Shown here in pieces: positions 19,798-32,403 of a stretch of 64,000 bases of DNA. The stretch comes from Periplaneta americana. Lineage: Eukaryota > Arthropoda > Insecta > Blattodea > Blattidae. Position 1 is the stretch's first letter. Each line of letters starts with the position of its first letter. The notes under the pieces are model-generated. The model had not been told where the DNA came from. It worked only from the letters and a program-made list of their open reading frames with translations, and ran no database searches. Location: assembly GCF_040183065.1 (NCBI RefSeq), contig NC_091120.1, forward strand, positions 188,659,627-188,723,626, written 5' to 3'. Both the position numbers and the translations under genes were made by a program.

Positions 19798-22700
19798 CGA
19801 TTGTTGTTCAAAAAATTTGCTGACTAATACAGTTCGATTTTTGTTCAAAACATTGGCTGACTAATAGATACAATTCGATTGTTGTTACTACATTGGGTTA
19901 CTAATACCATTGGATTGTTTAAATCGTTGGGTGACTAATACAATTCGATTGTTGTACAAAACATTGGATGACTAATACAGCTCTATTATTCAAAACATTG
20001 GTTGACTAATACAGTTCGATTGTTGTTCAAAAATTGAGCGACTAATGCAATATGATTGTTCAAAACATTGGATGACTAATACAGTTCGATTGCCATTCAA
20101 AACATTGGCTGACTCATGCATTTGGATTGTTGTGACTACATGGGTTATTAATACCATTCGATTGTTTAAATCGTTGGATGACTAATACAATTCGATTGTT
20201 GTTCAAAACATTGGATGACTAATACAGTTCTATTGTTGTTCAAAACATTGGTTGACTAGTACAGTTCGATTGTTAAAAAATTGAGCGACTAATGCAGTGT
20301 GATTGTTCAAAACATTGGCTGACTCATGCAGTTCGATTGTTGTTACTACATTGGGTTACTAATACCATTCGATTGTTTAAATCGTTGCATGACTAATAAA
20401 ATTCGATTGTTGTTCAAAACATTGGATGACCAATACAGTTATATTGTTGTTCAAAACATTGGTTGACTAATACAGTTCGATTGTTGTTAAAAATTGAGCG
20501 ACTAATGCAATATGATTGTTCAAAACATTGGATGACTAATACAGTTAGATTGTCATTCAAAACATTGGTTGACTCATGCAGTTCGATTGTTGTTACTACA
20601 TTGGGTTACTAATACCATTCGATTGTTTAAATCGTTGGATGACTAATACAATTAGATTGTTGTTCAAAACATTGGATGACTAATACAGTTAGATTGTCAA
20701 TCAAAACATTGGCTGACTCATGCAGTTCGATAGTTGTTACTACATTGGGTTACTAATACCATTCGATTGTTTAAATCGTTGGATGACTAATACAATTAGA
20801 TTGTTGTTCAAAACATTGGATGACTAATACAGTTAGATTGTCAATCGAAACATTGGCTGACTCATGCAGTTCGATTGTTGTTACTACATTGGGTTACTAA
20901 TACCATTGGATTGTTTAAATCGTTGGATGACTAATACAATTCGATTGTTGTTCAAAAATTGGATGACTAATACAGTTATATTGTTGTTCAAAACATTGGT
21001 TGACTAATACAGTTCGATTGTTGTTAAAAATTGTGCGACTAATGCAATATGATTGTTCAAAACATTGGATGACTAATACAGTTAGATTGTCATTCAAAGC
21101 ATTGACTGACTAATACAGTTCGATTGTTGTTACTACATTGGGTTATTAATACCATTCGATTGTTTAAATCGTTGGATGACTAATACAGTTCGATTGCCAA
21201 TCAAAACGTTGGCTGACTCATGCATTTCGATTGTTGTTACTACATTGGGTTACTAATACATTCGATTGTTTAAATCGTTGGATGACTAATACAGTTCGAT
21301 TGTTGTTCAAAACATTGGATGACTAATACAGTTCTATTGTTGTTCAAAACATTGAATGACTAATACAGTTCGATTGCCATTCAAAACGTTGGCTGACTCA
21401 TGCATTTCGATTGTTGTTACTACATTGGGTTACTAATACGATTCGATTGTTTAAATCGTTGGATGACTAATACAGTTCGATTGTTGTTCAAAACATTAGA
21501 TGACTAATACAGTTCTATTGTTGTTCAAAACATTGGTTGACTAATACAGTTCGATTGTTTTTAAAAAATTGAGCGATTAATGCAATATGATTGTTGAAAA
21601 CATTGGATGACTAATACAGTTCGATTGCCATTCAAAACATTGGCTGACTCATGCATTTCGATTGTTGTTACTACATTGGGTTACTAATACCATTCGAGTG
21701 TTTAAATCGTTGGATGACTAATACAATTCGATTGTTGTTCAAAATATTGGATGACTAATACAGTTCTATTGTTGTTCAAAACATTGGTTGACTAATACAG
21801 TTCGATTGCTGTTAAAATTGAGTGACTAATGCAGTGTGATTGTTGAAATCATTGGATGACTAATACAGTCTGATTATCATTCAAAACATTGGCTTACTCA
21901 TACAGTTCGATTGTTCTTCAAAACATTGAGTGAATAATAATACAATTCGATTGTTGTTCAAAACATTGGGTGACTAATAATAAAATTCGATTGTTGTTCA
22001 AAACATTGGGTGACTAATAATACAATTGGATTGTCGTTCAAAACATTGGGTGACTAATAATACAATTCGATTGTTGTTCAAAACACTGGGTGACTAATAA
22101 TACCATTCGATTGTTGTTCAAAACATTGGGTGACTAATAATACAATTAGATTGTCGTTCAAAACATTGGGTGACTAATAATACAATTCGATTGTTGTTCA
22201 AAACATTGGGTGACTAATAATACCATTCGATTGTTGTTTAAAACATTGGGTGACTAATAATACCATTCGATTGTTGTTCAAAACATTGGATAACTAATAA
22301 TACCATTCGATTGATGTTCAAATCGTTGGGTGACTAATGCAATTCGATTGTTGTTCAAAACATTGAATGACTAATAATACCATTCGATTGTTGTACAAAA
22401 CATTGGGTGACTAATAATTCCATTCGATTGGTTTCAAATCGTTGGGTGACTAATGCAATTCGATTGTTGTTCAAAACATTGGGTGACTAATAATACCATT
22501 CGATTGTTGTACAAAACGTTGGGTGACTAATAATATCATTCGATTGTTGTTCAAAACATTGGGTGACTAATAATACCATTCGATTGTTGTTCAAAACATT
22601 GAATGACTAATAATACCATTCGATTGTTGTTCAAAACATTGGGTGACTAATAATACCATTCGATTGGTGTTCAAATCGTTGGGTGACTAATGCAATTCGA

Positions 22701-23485
22701 TTGTTGTTCAAAACATTGAATGACTAATAATACCATTCGATTGTTGTTAAAATCATTGGGCGACTAATAGAATTCGATTGTTGTTCAAAACATTGAATGA
22801 CTAATAATACCATTCGATTTTTGTTCAAAACATTGAATAACTAATAATACCATTCGATTGTTGTTCAAATCATTGGGTGACTAATACAATTCGATTGTTG
22901 TTCAAAACATTGAATGGCTAATAATACCATTCGATTGTTCAAATCATTGGGTGACTAATACAATTCGATTGTTGTTCAAAACATTAGGTGACTAATACAA
23001 TTCGATTTTTGTTCAAAACATTGAATGACTAATAATACCATTCGATTGTTGTTCGAAACATTAGGTGACTAATACAATTCGATTGTTGTTCAAAACATTG
23101 AATGACTAATAATATCATGCGATTGTTGTTCAAATCATTGAGTGACTAATACAGTTCGATTGTTGCTCAAAACATTGAATTATTAATAATACCATTCGAT
23201 TGTTGTTCAAATCATTGGATGAGTAATACAATTCAATTGTTGTTCAAAACATTGAATGACTAATACGAGTTTGTTGTTCAAAGCATTGGATAACTAATAC
23301 AATCCGATTGTTGTTCGAAACATTGGATGATTAATACAACAACACAGTTATAGTATTCAGAACATGTAGTGACTTACAGTTCCATTGTTGTTGAAATCGT
23401 TGGTTGACTAATTCAATTCGATTGTCGTTGAAAACAGTGGATGGCTAATATAATTCGATTGTCTTTCAAAGCATTGGGCCACTAA
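19798..23485. repeat. Large 36/40-bp satellite with higher-order organisation
   Basis: About 3.7 kb consists of tandem variants of ttgttgttcaaaacattgga + tgactaatacaattcgattg. In the left half (to about 21900) units are near 36 bp and of several types, including one with gttactacattgggttacta. That type recurs at about 19884, 20131, 20341, 20592, 20736, 20881, 21130, 21237, 21417 and 21667. The spacings of about 107, 144, 180, 210 and 250 bp equal 3, 4, 5, 6 and 7 units. In the right half (about 21900-23300) units are more uniform at about 40 bp because of a tgactaataatac insertion. No coding function: ORFs inside are repeat translations. Confidence 0.95.
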
Positions 23486-24640
23486 ATGCTGAGAAAAGTC
23501 TCTTGCAATCCAGCTTGATAGCAATTTATCAGCAGACAGCTGGGTTTTCATATATTTTGTGGCCAGTTATTTCAGAACTACTTAGCCTATATGTTTTATT
23601 TTGTGTATACTACGTTATTGAAATGTTTTAGGACCGCGTGTTGTTAACATTTCTTTTAGTTGGTTTGGAACTGGACCATCGCAGTATCATTTGGATGTAT
23701 TAACCCTTGTCCCAAATATCATGTTAGCTATTTTATTGGGGGAACTAAAACACTCACGTCGCAACTGTCCTCATTATGATGTTTTTACTGTTAATTATTA
23801 TTGACATGAATTAATAATTTAGACATGATATCTTGTGTGCTTTGACCTGTGGGATGAAATAACTAGGCTACTGTGTTAACCTACTTGTGAGTTGGGGATT
23901 AAATGGACGTTGTACCTTCGAGATGTCATTTGTGTTAGAACTTTTTTTTATACCAATAGCGAGTACTTGACTTACGTCATTCACCCATGTGAAGCCAGTT
24001 ATGTAGACCAATTTACCGACAGAGTCGTTGCCCAGGGGGCGCCATAGGAGGCTGGTCTACACTACACCCGCGATGATGAGATGATGATGGAGATTTGTTG
24101 GGATGTCACAGGGGAACCGGAGCTTCCCGAAGAAAACCCCTGTGTTACCTGGACAAACACTACGAATTTAAGAATCAGCCTAATGTAGATACTACCAATA
24201 ATTTCTGTATACTGTAGCGGTTACAGATGTCGTATGTCAAAATTTTCCTTTTTTTTTTTTTTTTATTGGGTTGTGATCATGGGTGTTTTGAAAATTTTTA
24301 GATCTATAATGATGCTTCTGATTTTCTTCTGAAATCTCCTACTTGCAAGAATTTGTTTTAGTCCCTTTTGTCTTCTGCAGTATGGTCTTCGTGCCGTCCA
24401 GGAGATATTAATCTAATTAGGGCGTATTTTGAAATCTAACGACTTTTCTTAGCAAAGATATTTTGATTCTATATTTAGCTAGCTCCTTCATTTATTACAC
24501 AAAATGTAACGCGAATTATAACAACTATTTCGCCAATAAATCACAAATAATTATTTATATTCCCGATTATGTGTTACTGCCATAAGAATGTTCCTATACC
24601 TATGCAATAAATAAGCAAAAAAAAAACTTTATTTTTTGTT
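23486..24640. other. No gene seen; one degenerate dispersed repeat
   Basis: AT-rich sequence after the satellite. About 24065-24165 (gatgatggagatttgttggg, then caggggaaccggagc) looks like a dispersed repeat because of its sharp change in composition, but no second copy was identified here. A T-run at about 24249-24264. Confidence 0.4.
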
Positions 24641-24646
24641 TTAGTA

Positions 24647-25438
24647 CAGTAAAATCCCTCCTATCCGGCACCCAAATAACCGGCAATACCAAATTAACGG
24701 CACTTTTGGCTAGGCAAAAAAAAAAAAAAAGTTATGCGAAAGGGAAGAATGGGACGAAGATGTGAGTGGTTTTCCTGGATCGCACATGCCGCATATTGTG
24801 TTTACTCTTTACATTGTTCACGCGTGAAAACATAGAGAGAAAACCCCGTAATGTTCCTGGAGTAGATCGGGTAGCATCGGTAAGCTGTCACTTGGGCTTG
24901 TGAACAATGCGCAGAGACGATATGTTTAAATTTACCACTTGAACTCGCCCGTTTCGAAGGGGTGTCGGACGAATCTAAATAGGAAAGTATGAAATTCTCT
25001 GTTACGCTGTAGCGCGTAAAAGTTTCATTAGAGTTATATATAGATAGTATATATAAACAAGCAGACATTAGAGATATTTTAAAGAGGTTCAAATCATCGA
25101 GCGCTACTTCATCTTCATAGCTGCGACGTTGGCTACACTGCTTACATGGCCGCCTAAGGTTACGAAAACGTTTAGTATTTTTACTCTATTATAGGCTATG
25201 TTACTGTATTACAATAATTATGAACTGATGAATGTAGATTACCGTATTCAGTACTAAAAATAAAACTTTATTTTTAAATATCTCTACGAAAATTATTAAA
25301 TTTCAACATGGAAAAAAATGTTTGTGCAATACAATATATCTTTTCATAACCTATAAACGTATTTTCCAATTATCCGACAAAATCAGTTAACCAGCACTGG
25401 CTTTGTCCCACAATTGCCGGATACGAGAAATTCTACTG
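24647..25438. mobile_element. Pogo/Tigger-like non-autonomous element
   Basis: Left terminus cagtaaaatccctcctatcc followed by ggca. The right terminus is the inverse of cagtagaatttctcgtatcc followed by ggca. Inner blocks with ccggcaa and ccgacaaaatcag also reflect the pogo-type ATCCGGCA subterminal pattern. TA precedes the left end. The right end is followed by CA here but by TA in the duplicated right end at 25806. No intact transposase. The minus ORF at 24802-25092 is unrecognised. Confidence 0.7.
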
Positions 25439-25999
25439 CATATATAATGAGTTCATAAATGTGTCTGAATGTAACGTAAGTTACTGTGAAAGGATCTTAC
25501 ATTCATTTCTTCAAGGAAATAGATTACTGTACGTATTGCATAAATTTATAAATGATTTCTGAAAATACTTTCTAAGATGATTTAATTTTACTACTCGTTT
25601 TGTGTGTGTCTAAACATTGTACGTATTTCAAAACTTTATATTTAAATATCTCTACGAAAATTACTAAATTTCAATATGGAAAAAAATGTTTGTGCAATAC
25701 AGTATATCTTTTCATAACCTATAAACATATTTTCCTATTATCCGACAAAATCAGTTATCCAGCACTGGCTTTGTCCCACAGTTGCCGGATACGAGGAATC
25801 CTACTGTATATCTAATGAGTTGATAAATGTGTCTGAATGTAACGTGAGTTACTGTGAAATGATCTTTTTACATTAATTTCTTCAAGGAAATAGATTACTG
25901 TACGTATTGCATAAATTCATAAATGATTCTGAAAATAGTTCCTAATATGATTTCATTTTACTACTCCTTTTGTGTGTGTCTAATTTATACTCCTCCCTA
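25264..25999. repeat. Tandem duplication, period about 368 bp
   Basis: 25264-25631 and 25632-25999 are diverged copies. Each begins aactttatatttaaatatc or similar and continues with tgtttgtgcaatacartata, the pogo-like right terminus (ending 25438 and 25806), tgagttcataaatgtgtctg and ctcgttttgtgtgtgtctaa or similar. The duplication therefore joins a transposon end to its right flank. Confidence 0.85.
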
Positions 26000-26219
26000 C
26001 CGTAATAATGGTTTGAAATCATTGTTCTGGATTGTGTTGCTCATATCCTCATGACAGTTACAGTCGTATTTACTTGAAATACATCTCTCTCAGTCCCTCT
26101 TATGGAGATGACACATCTAGATTTCCACTATGCTGTTGCAGTCTTATGCATGCAACACATTTCTTAGTCACTCTGTCATCTGAATTATACGCCCAGTACA
26201 TGATACAGTAGCACAGACG

Positions 26220-26360
26220 CGTTCGAATTTTTGCCACTAACTATAATAAGGATCACGTAAGTGTAGTTTCTAAAAGTTCTTTTTTTTGGCCGTCTCTTCA
26301 GTGTTGCCAACTAATACCAGTTATCACCAAAGAGGGAAAAATCACAATTCTACGTACTGA

Positions 26361-26442
<82 letters not shown>

Positions 26443-26940
26443 TAGTAATTAACAATAAGAATGTCTTACTTATTTCCACAGCTCATCTTCATATTGCGAG
26501 GTGTTTTCTAAATGGTTCAATAAATTATGAAAATAGTAGGCCTATATTTTCTTCCTGGACTTCTCGCATATTAGGTTGGTAATTCGGATTAGTATGATGT
26601 AATATTAAAATTTATTTTGTCTGGAAACATGAAATTCATTGCTTTAACTGAACAGTTTACGATTCACGAAACCTAACCTAAAAATGTAGTTTGATCACGT
26701 GAAAAGATTAGTACGAATTCCGAAAACAGAACACCGCTTTCAATGTATAGCTTACTTAAAAACGTATAAGCACTTTCTTTCTTGAAGAAGTCGCTACTGT
26801 GCTATTTTCCCTCTCGGACATTTAATAAAAATCTTAACACGAAAGAATTTAATTAAAATGCCAAATATATTTACGTGTATGTTTCATACGAAGTAGGTCT
26901 ATAAGCTATTTCTAATTTAATTACACTTACCTGAATATAG
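26220..26940. repeat. Interspersed repeat R, copy 1 (with AAT microsatellite)
   Basis: Begins near ataaggatcacgtaagtgta and contains gtgttgccaactaatac, an AAT tract (26362-26441), tgcgaggtgttttctaaatg, gtctggaaacatgaaattca, cgattcacgaaacctaacct and tatgtttcatacgaagtagg. It is fused tandemly to copy 2 at about 26940, where it is truncated. The same block order is found at 35475-37172. Confidence 0.85.
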
Positions 26941-26972
26941 AGTTGAATTGGAATCACAATTCTCCGTACTGA

Positions 26973-27024
<52 letters not shown>

Positions 27025-28388
27025 TGTTACTTATTTACCACATCTCATCTTTATATTGCGAGGTGTTTTCTAAATGGTTCAATAAATTATGAAAATAGTA
27101 GGCCTATATTTTCTTCCTGGACTTCTCGCATATTATGTTGGTAATTAGGATTAGTAAGATCTAAAATTAAAATTTACTAGTGGCTTGTGCAGCAAATACT
27201 GCTGCAAACTAAGTTCGTTAGACGTTCAAATAAAAATGTTTCAGAATATGTCTTTTTGATAGTTATTTTCTTCCATAATAATGAAACATACTCCCTCTGA
27301 ATGGATTTTTTTAGGCCAAATACTTTTTCTTGAACCTATCCAACTTCAATTTTTGAGTTTCAACGCTAAAACGCAAGTATCAATGTCAGGACGCTAGCAG
27401 TAGCTATTTCAGGTCATTGTGGATTGTAGGCAAAAGTTAAAAAAATGTTAGGTTTGCTAAGCTTTCGAACAATAGCATTTTCGTATAGCTGCTGCATGTA
27501 GAACTTGAAATGTAGAGCGTAAAATCATTTTATCCTACTAAGAGATGTTGCTGAAATGATCTGGAGACTACAAAATTTTCTAGGCCTCTTATTTTATCAG
27601 TAAGTAATACCTTTTGATCTTTCCTTAGGAACTGTAATTTTTGCGCTCTCTCGAGCCAATACTGAAGACAGTGACACATATCAATATCTACACCACACCG
27701 CCATTAAGTATATGAAAAAGACCCAACCCCACTGGGTTAATAAGTATAAAAAATATTTCATTTTTAATAACAATATTATTATCTTACTTAAGTTATGTAG
27801 TTATATATAGCAGCCACTCCGTAAATTATAGAAATGAAGATCTAAATTAAGATATTCTCTACATTTACTTACATAACCACAAAACGTTTCACTTTCATGT
27901 CATCAATATAGCATCAGTATTATGTACAATTAATGAAAAATAGATGCATCATGTTATTAACTACAATAATATTTAATTTCTAATGGTAATAATGTCATCA
28001 AACGACCTCAAGTTTCGTAGATTTGAATATCCAATACACAGCTGTACTGAGAAAATTATACACTGCAGAATCAGTTTTTAAGAACAAATTGAATTGAGCT
28101 CTAAATATTTCGGCAATCCTGCAGGTCATGGCCTTCGTGTAATAGCCTATTGTTTGTTGTAGTGTGTGTTTTGTTCTGAAATTCAATCAAGTCGGCCGTG
28201 ATTCAATAAAATTAGTTCTCAAAACTGACAACAGATGGATTTTGGAAAATAGGAAAATTATGTAGGAAAATTGACATTTCACTGAAAACTACTACTTTTC
28301 CGAAAAACTTTGGATGCCAGGCATGAAAATGAGGGGTCACTCATTAAAATCCGTTCAGCCGTTTTCCCGTAATTTCCATTACCATTTC

Positions 28389-28453
<65 letters not shown>

Positions 28454-29100
28454 TCTGGAAACATGAAATTCATTGCTTTAAACAGTTTGCGATTGACGAG
28501 ACCTAACCTAAAAATGTAGTTTGATCACGTGAAATGTTTAGTACGAATTCCGAAAACAGAACAACACTTCAAAATGTATAGCTTACTTAAAAACCTACAA
28601 ACACTTTCTTTCTTGAAGTCGCTACCGTACTATTTTCTCTCTTGGACATTTTAATAAAAATCTAAACACGAAAGAATTTCATTAAAATGTCAAATATATT
28701 TACATGCATGTTTCATACGAAGTAGGTCTGTAAGCTATTTCTTATTTAATTAAAGTTAGGCTACCTGAATATAGAGTTAAATTAGAATTACAACGCAACA
28801 GAACTGAATTGTGTATTGATATTAATATTAATACCGGTATTACTAATTAATTATTAATTCACAAGTCTAGGTACTTGCATTTTCATCAGTTTACTTTACT
28901 GCAAAGCGAAGTTATTGCTGCCAACATAACAGTTAGAAAATAACTGCCAGTTGTAGTATTAGTCAGTCCCCGAAATTCGAAACGAAGTTGGTAAAAGAAA
29001 ATTGAACCTGAGAGCTAGAAAATCACTATAATCCACTAGCATATGTAGTAATAGAGGAAAATGGTTAGGTTTTAAGTAAGCTGACCCGGACTATGCCTAC
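26941..29100. repeat. Interspersed repeat R, copy 2, split by an insertion
   Basis: The left part is 26941-27176 (AAT tract 26974-27022, then the tgcgaggtgttttctaaatg block). The right part is 28449-29100 (gtctggaaacatgaaattca to gctgacccggactatgccta). Both parts align in order with copy 3, and the intervening 27177-28448 is absent from copies 1 and 3, so it is a later insertion. Confidence 0.8.
27177..28448 (+). mobile_element. Retroposon-like insertion ending in (TA)n
   Basis: Starts ctagtggcttgtgcagcaaa and ends with aaaatccgttcagccgtttt, cccgtaatttcc and a (TA)n tract (28393-28449). A conserved CCGTTCAGCCGTTT block ahead of a simple-repeat tail is a common 3' end of insect LINE/SINE retroposons. 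It sits inside repeat R copy 2. No RT domain is recognised. The short minus ORF at 27998-28186 has no known match. Confidence 0.6.
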
Positions 29101-29109
29101 TATCACATG

Positions 29110-29193
29110 CAGTGAAGTACACAGGACTTTGTCAAGGGGAGGGGTCATTATTAAAATGTTTACAATTTACTTTATCGGTATTTTAAATTTTGT

Positions 29194-29236
<43 letters not shown>

Positions 29237-29643
29237 CATTATTATGTTACGGTATATTTATTGATATTATTCTAAGTTCTACCAGAACATATTCATGAAT
29301 ATCCTTATAAAATCTTTGAAACGTAATTTTTCTCACAGACATCCAATTTTCCTTAAACAAGTTAAATTTCATATTGTGTCGGCGTCAATTTATTACAAGG
29401 TACATTGTTATAGTTCGAATATGCCGCAGAACTAAGCACAGGCATTATATTGGAGAGGTAGGAGGACTATACCTTATGTCGATGTAGATTTTGTTACTCT
29501 GACAGTGAATAATTAGAGAAGGGAAGACGATTATGGGTAAAAATACTCAAATCTATAAAAAATAAATACATATGTAATTTTTAGTTCAAGGGATGGGGAT
29601 TCAAACCCAGTCGCCCTCCCCCCCCCCCTTGCGTACGCCCCTG
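29110..29643. mobile_element. Probable hAT-like element
   Basis: The right terminus is the inverse of caggggcgtacgcaaggggg, typical of hAT ends. The left candidate starts cagtgaagtacacaggactt. Flanking octamers atcacatg (29102-29109) and atcacatt (29644-29651) differ at one position. It interrupts the right end of repeat R copy 2. Internal content: an ATT tract (29198-29246), no transposase. Confidence 0.5.
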
Positions 29644-29696
29644 ATCACATTCATAGTTTTTAGTTTCTAATTATACAGTGATATAATTAACCGTCG

Positions 29697-29730
<34 letters not shown>

Positions 29731-30179
29731 TATCTGGTGCTGTTGCTTCAGAGTTCGCCCCATTTCATCAAAACTCTAAGGCCCGTTTTCAAGATAAAAT
29801 TTAGAAATATACAAAAATTGTTCGTTTAATTTAACCCACTAGAGTTTTCTCATAAATCGCTTTCTCGCACCTGAAAAGGATAGATTCACCTCATTTCATA
29901 AAAATTCAGAGGTCCGTTTTTTAAGATTAAATTCAGAAATATACAAGAATTTATCATTTAATTTAATCCCATAAATAATTTTTCCCAAAACCGAGACGTA
30001 GCTAAATCGCTTTCTCACGCCAAAAACGATAGATTCACCCCACTGTATCAAATTCTTAGGCCCGTTTTCAGTATAAAATTTAGAAATGTACAAGAATTTA
30101 TCCATCTTGATTACACAACTTTTAACACTATATCACTTTGGAAAACGTATTATGTATATTTCTCGTGTTAAATTTCATG

Positions 30180-30232
30180 TTATCTTGTTAACAAGTTTCG
30201 GCCTGTTATTGGCCATCATCAGAACTGGTCGT
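30180..30232 (-). ncRNA. Hammerhead-ribozyme-like motif, left arm
   Basis: On the minus strand: CTGATGA (30216-30222), then a helix-loop GGCC-AATAACA-GGCC, then GAAA (30195-30198) and a self-complementary CTTGTTAACAAG followed by ATA. This order matches the conserved hammerhead core with stem II and a very short stem III, as known from terminal repeats of Penelope-like elements. Stem I pairing is not evident and the cleavage triplet pairing is imperfect. Confidence 0.55.
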
Positions 30233-31033
30233 TGCTGGTCTTGTCGCCTTTTGTTTTGTTTCCTGTGGGGGTGTGTTTGTGTAGTGTAATGTGGAGTCAA
30301 AGAGTGTGTGTTCTGAAATTGAGTTGTGTTTTGAGAATCCATTTGGATGTGTTTTTGTGTGTCCGTATATTTTGTATTGTTCTAGCGTGTTTAGTTTCTG
30401 GCTTTTTGGTTGGTTATGTAGAATTTCCATGTCTGTGTTGATGTCTCTATATGTGTGGTTAGCATTTGAAGAGTCCACTGCAAGAATGATGGATGTCACT
30501 TTCTTGTCGAAAATGAACTAAGACCGTCAATGCATAGCTTAAGACATATAGAATGAACATACAGAGTTATATGGCATTAACACTGATATTCATTGTCCAG
30601 TAATGATCGGAAAATCACAGTTAAGCTTTGAGCGCTAAGCATTTCAAACTTTCAGTTGCTTCTCCTGCAAAATGTATTCCAAACGACATCCATCATTCTT
30701 GCAGTGGACTCTTCATTTGTGATGTGTTTTGCATATGTGGAAGTGTTTTGTAATTTTGTTATGGCTATGATGTGTTCTTTGTAACACATCACAAATGCTA
30801 TCCACACTTACAGAGACGTCAACACAGACATGGAAATTCTACATATCCAACCAAAAAACCAGAAACTAAACACATTAGAATAGTACGAATTATACAGACA
30901 CACAAAAACACATCCAAATGAAATCCTCAACACACAACTCAATTTCAGAACACACACACTCATTGACTCCACATTACACTACACAAACACACCCCCACAA
31001 GAAAAAAAAACAAAAGGCGCCAAGACCAACAAC

Positions 31034-31092
31034 AGCCAGTTCTGAAGAAGGTCAATAACAGACCGAAACATGCTTACCAGGTACGATAGAAT
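31034..31092 (+). ncRNA. Hammerhead-ribozyme-like motif, right arm (decayed core)
   Basis: On the plus strand: CTGAAGA (31042-31048, one change from CTGATGA), GGTC-AATAACA-GACC, then GAAA (31065-31068). Relative to the left arm, the helix changes C to T and G to A at paired positions, keeping the helix. The core T to A change should disable cleavage. Confidence 0.5.
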
Positions 31093-31427
31093 TTAACACG
31101 AGAAATACATATAATACATATTCCGAAGAATTTATCATTTAATTTAATTTCATAAATGGTTCCCCCTCCCCCCCCCCCCCAAATCTAGACGTAGCCAGAT
31201 CGCTTTCTCACACCTAAAACGGTAGATTCGTCCCATTTCACCAAAATCCTTAGGTCAGATAAAATTTACAAATACAGAAGAATTGCTCGTTTAATAGTGT
31301 TGGATGAACTGCTGAATATGCTAGTGTTCAGATCTTTGGTCAACACGAGACACGCAAGTGGGACTCATTGGTTTTGTTGTTAACAGGACGCAGACAACGC
31401 AGATTGAGACACGACACAGTACATGTA

Positions 31428-32403
31428 CAGGGACATCATTTTATTTTTACTAACATTTTTAATATTAACCTGTCTATACCTTTAGAGAACAGGAAACACC
31501 GCTTGCTAACCTCCAAGACTGGAGTTCGATGATACTGGCGTAAAACACAAACCACTCTACTCGGTATAGGAAGGAAGAAAAGTAGTTCATCCATTTACGT
31601 GAACTAGGAAATATCGCGATTTTGAGTTTGATAATTTTCATTAGTATTTTCTTTAATCAAAGTACAGTACTGTATTAAGAATAAGTGTTTTTACTCACGA
31701 AGTGAGTTATCCATGCGAACGTATTCATTATGCAGTGTATATTATACTGTCTACAGCACATTAGCGTACAATATAGAGAAAGAAGTTAAATTGAAACATA
31801 ATCATAATATGAATATTTAAACACAATTTTGAAAATGGTGGCCGTTCATTTCGATACAGGCTTCAGTTCTTTTGTGCATATTATCGCACTATAGACTATT
31901 GCATCTAATTCCAATTGCCAGTTTCGTCCTTCGTACTAGTAACTCATGTTGAAATAATTCTGTACCTACTCTACGTACTGTAAATTCAATCTTCACTTCT
32001 ACCCGACCCGAAAATATAAAATTACTCAGACATGCTATCTACTGTCCGTCCAAGTGGTTATGCTGCAGGATTGTAGAAAGGGAGGAAATCACGTGACAGT
32101 TAATTACTTAACAAGGCCCTTTTATTTAAGTTAAATTAAACAGCTGTATAATATTACGTAAACTTCCAATTCCTAAGAGAAATTAATGTTTTCAGAAAAG
32201 AGCTAAGACAGCCCAGCTATTACAGAGGGGCGAGGAGAAGCAGGTGGGGGAAATCGGGATGCGACGTAGGCAAACGGACAGTACCTGTGCGAAAATATGA
32301 TTCAATATTGAAAGCTCTTTCGTCACTGGAAGGTGTGGGAGTGAAGTACATTCAAAAACTCAGGTACAATAAAAATTGAAGTAAAAATAAAATGATGTCC
32401 CTG
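31428..32403. mobile_element. TA-flanked TIR element, copy 1 of CAGGGACATCATTTTA family
   Basis: Both ends carry cagggacatcattttatttt, inverted, flanked by TA (31426-31427, 32404-32405). 976 bp. Subterminal sequence near the right end (gtgggagtgaagtacattca) and the interior match the element at 54394-55597 in inverse orientation. No transposase remnant recognised. Confidence 0.9.

Larger units (their letters stand above)
30103..31125. mobile_element. Penelope-like element: two inverted terminal copies
   Basis: The segment is flanked by an 11-bp duplication, aagaatttatc (30092-30102, 31126-31136). Its left arm (about 30137-30480, minus sense) and right arm (about 30705-31115, plus sense) are inverted copies of the end of a Penelope-like element. 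The minus frame at 30206-30499 reads DINTDMEILHNQPK, LNTLEQYKIYGHTKTHPN, HTLFDSTLHYTNTPP and ends with SSDDGQ, which matches the C-terminus of insect Penelope-like ORFs. The RT and GIY-YIG regions are absent. Each arm contains a hammerhead-like core. Confidence 0.8.
29748..31295. repeat. ~130-146-bp tandem units interrupted by a Penelope-like element
   Basis: Blocks aggcccgttttca, taaaatttagaaatatacaa, atcgctttctcrcrcc and tagattcaccccattt recur with period about 130-146 bp at 29748-30102 and again at 31126-31295. The break holds the Penelope-like pair at 30103-31125. A CAT microsatellite (29695-29730) precedes the array. Confidence 0.8.

Noticed and set aside
20915-21097. ORF of repeated Val-Ile-Gln-Cys-Phe-Glu-Gln units
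   Set aside because: It is a translation of the 36-bp satellite; neighbouring units break the frame.
19798-23485. CRISPR-like array of regularly spaced repeats
   Set aside because: There are no unique spacers: whole units repeat with point variation, no cas genes exist, and the context is eukaryotic. It is a satellite.
29093-29275. ORFs with poly-Tyr, poly-Ile or poly-Asn (also near 35571, 46408, 49326, 49372, 59511)
   Set aside because: The homopolymer parts are AAT/ATT microsatellites and the flanks are repeat or unique non-coding DNA.
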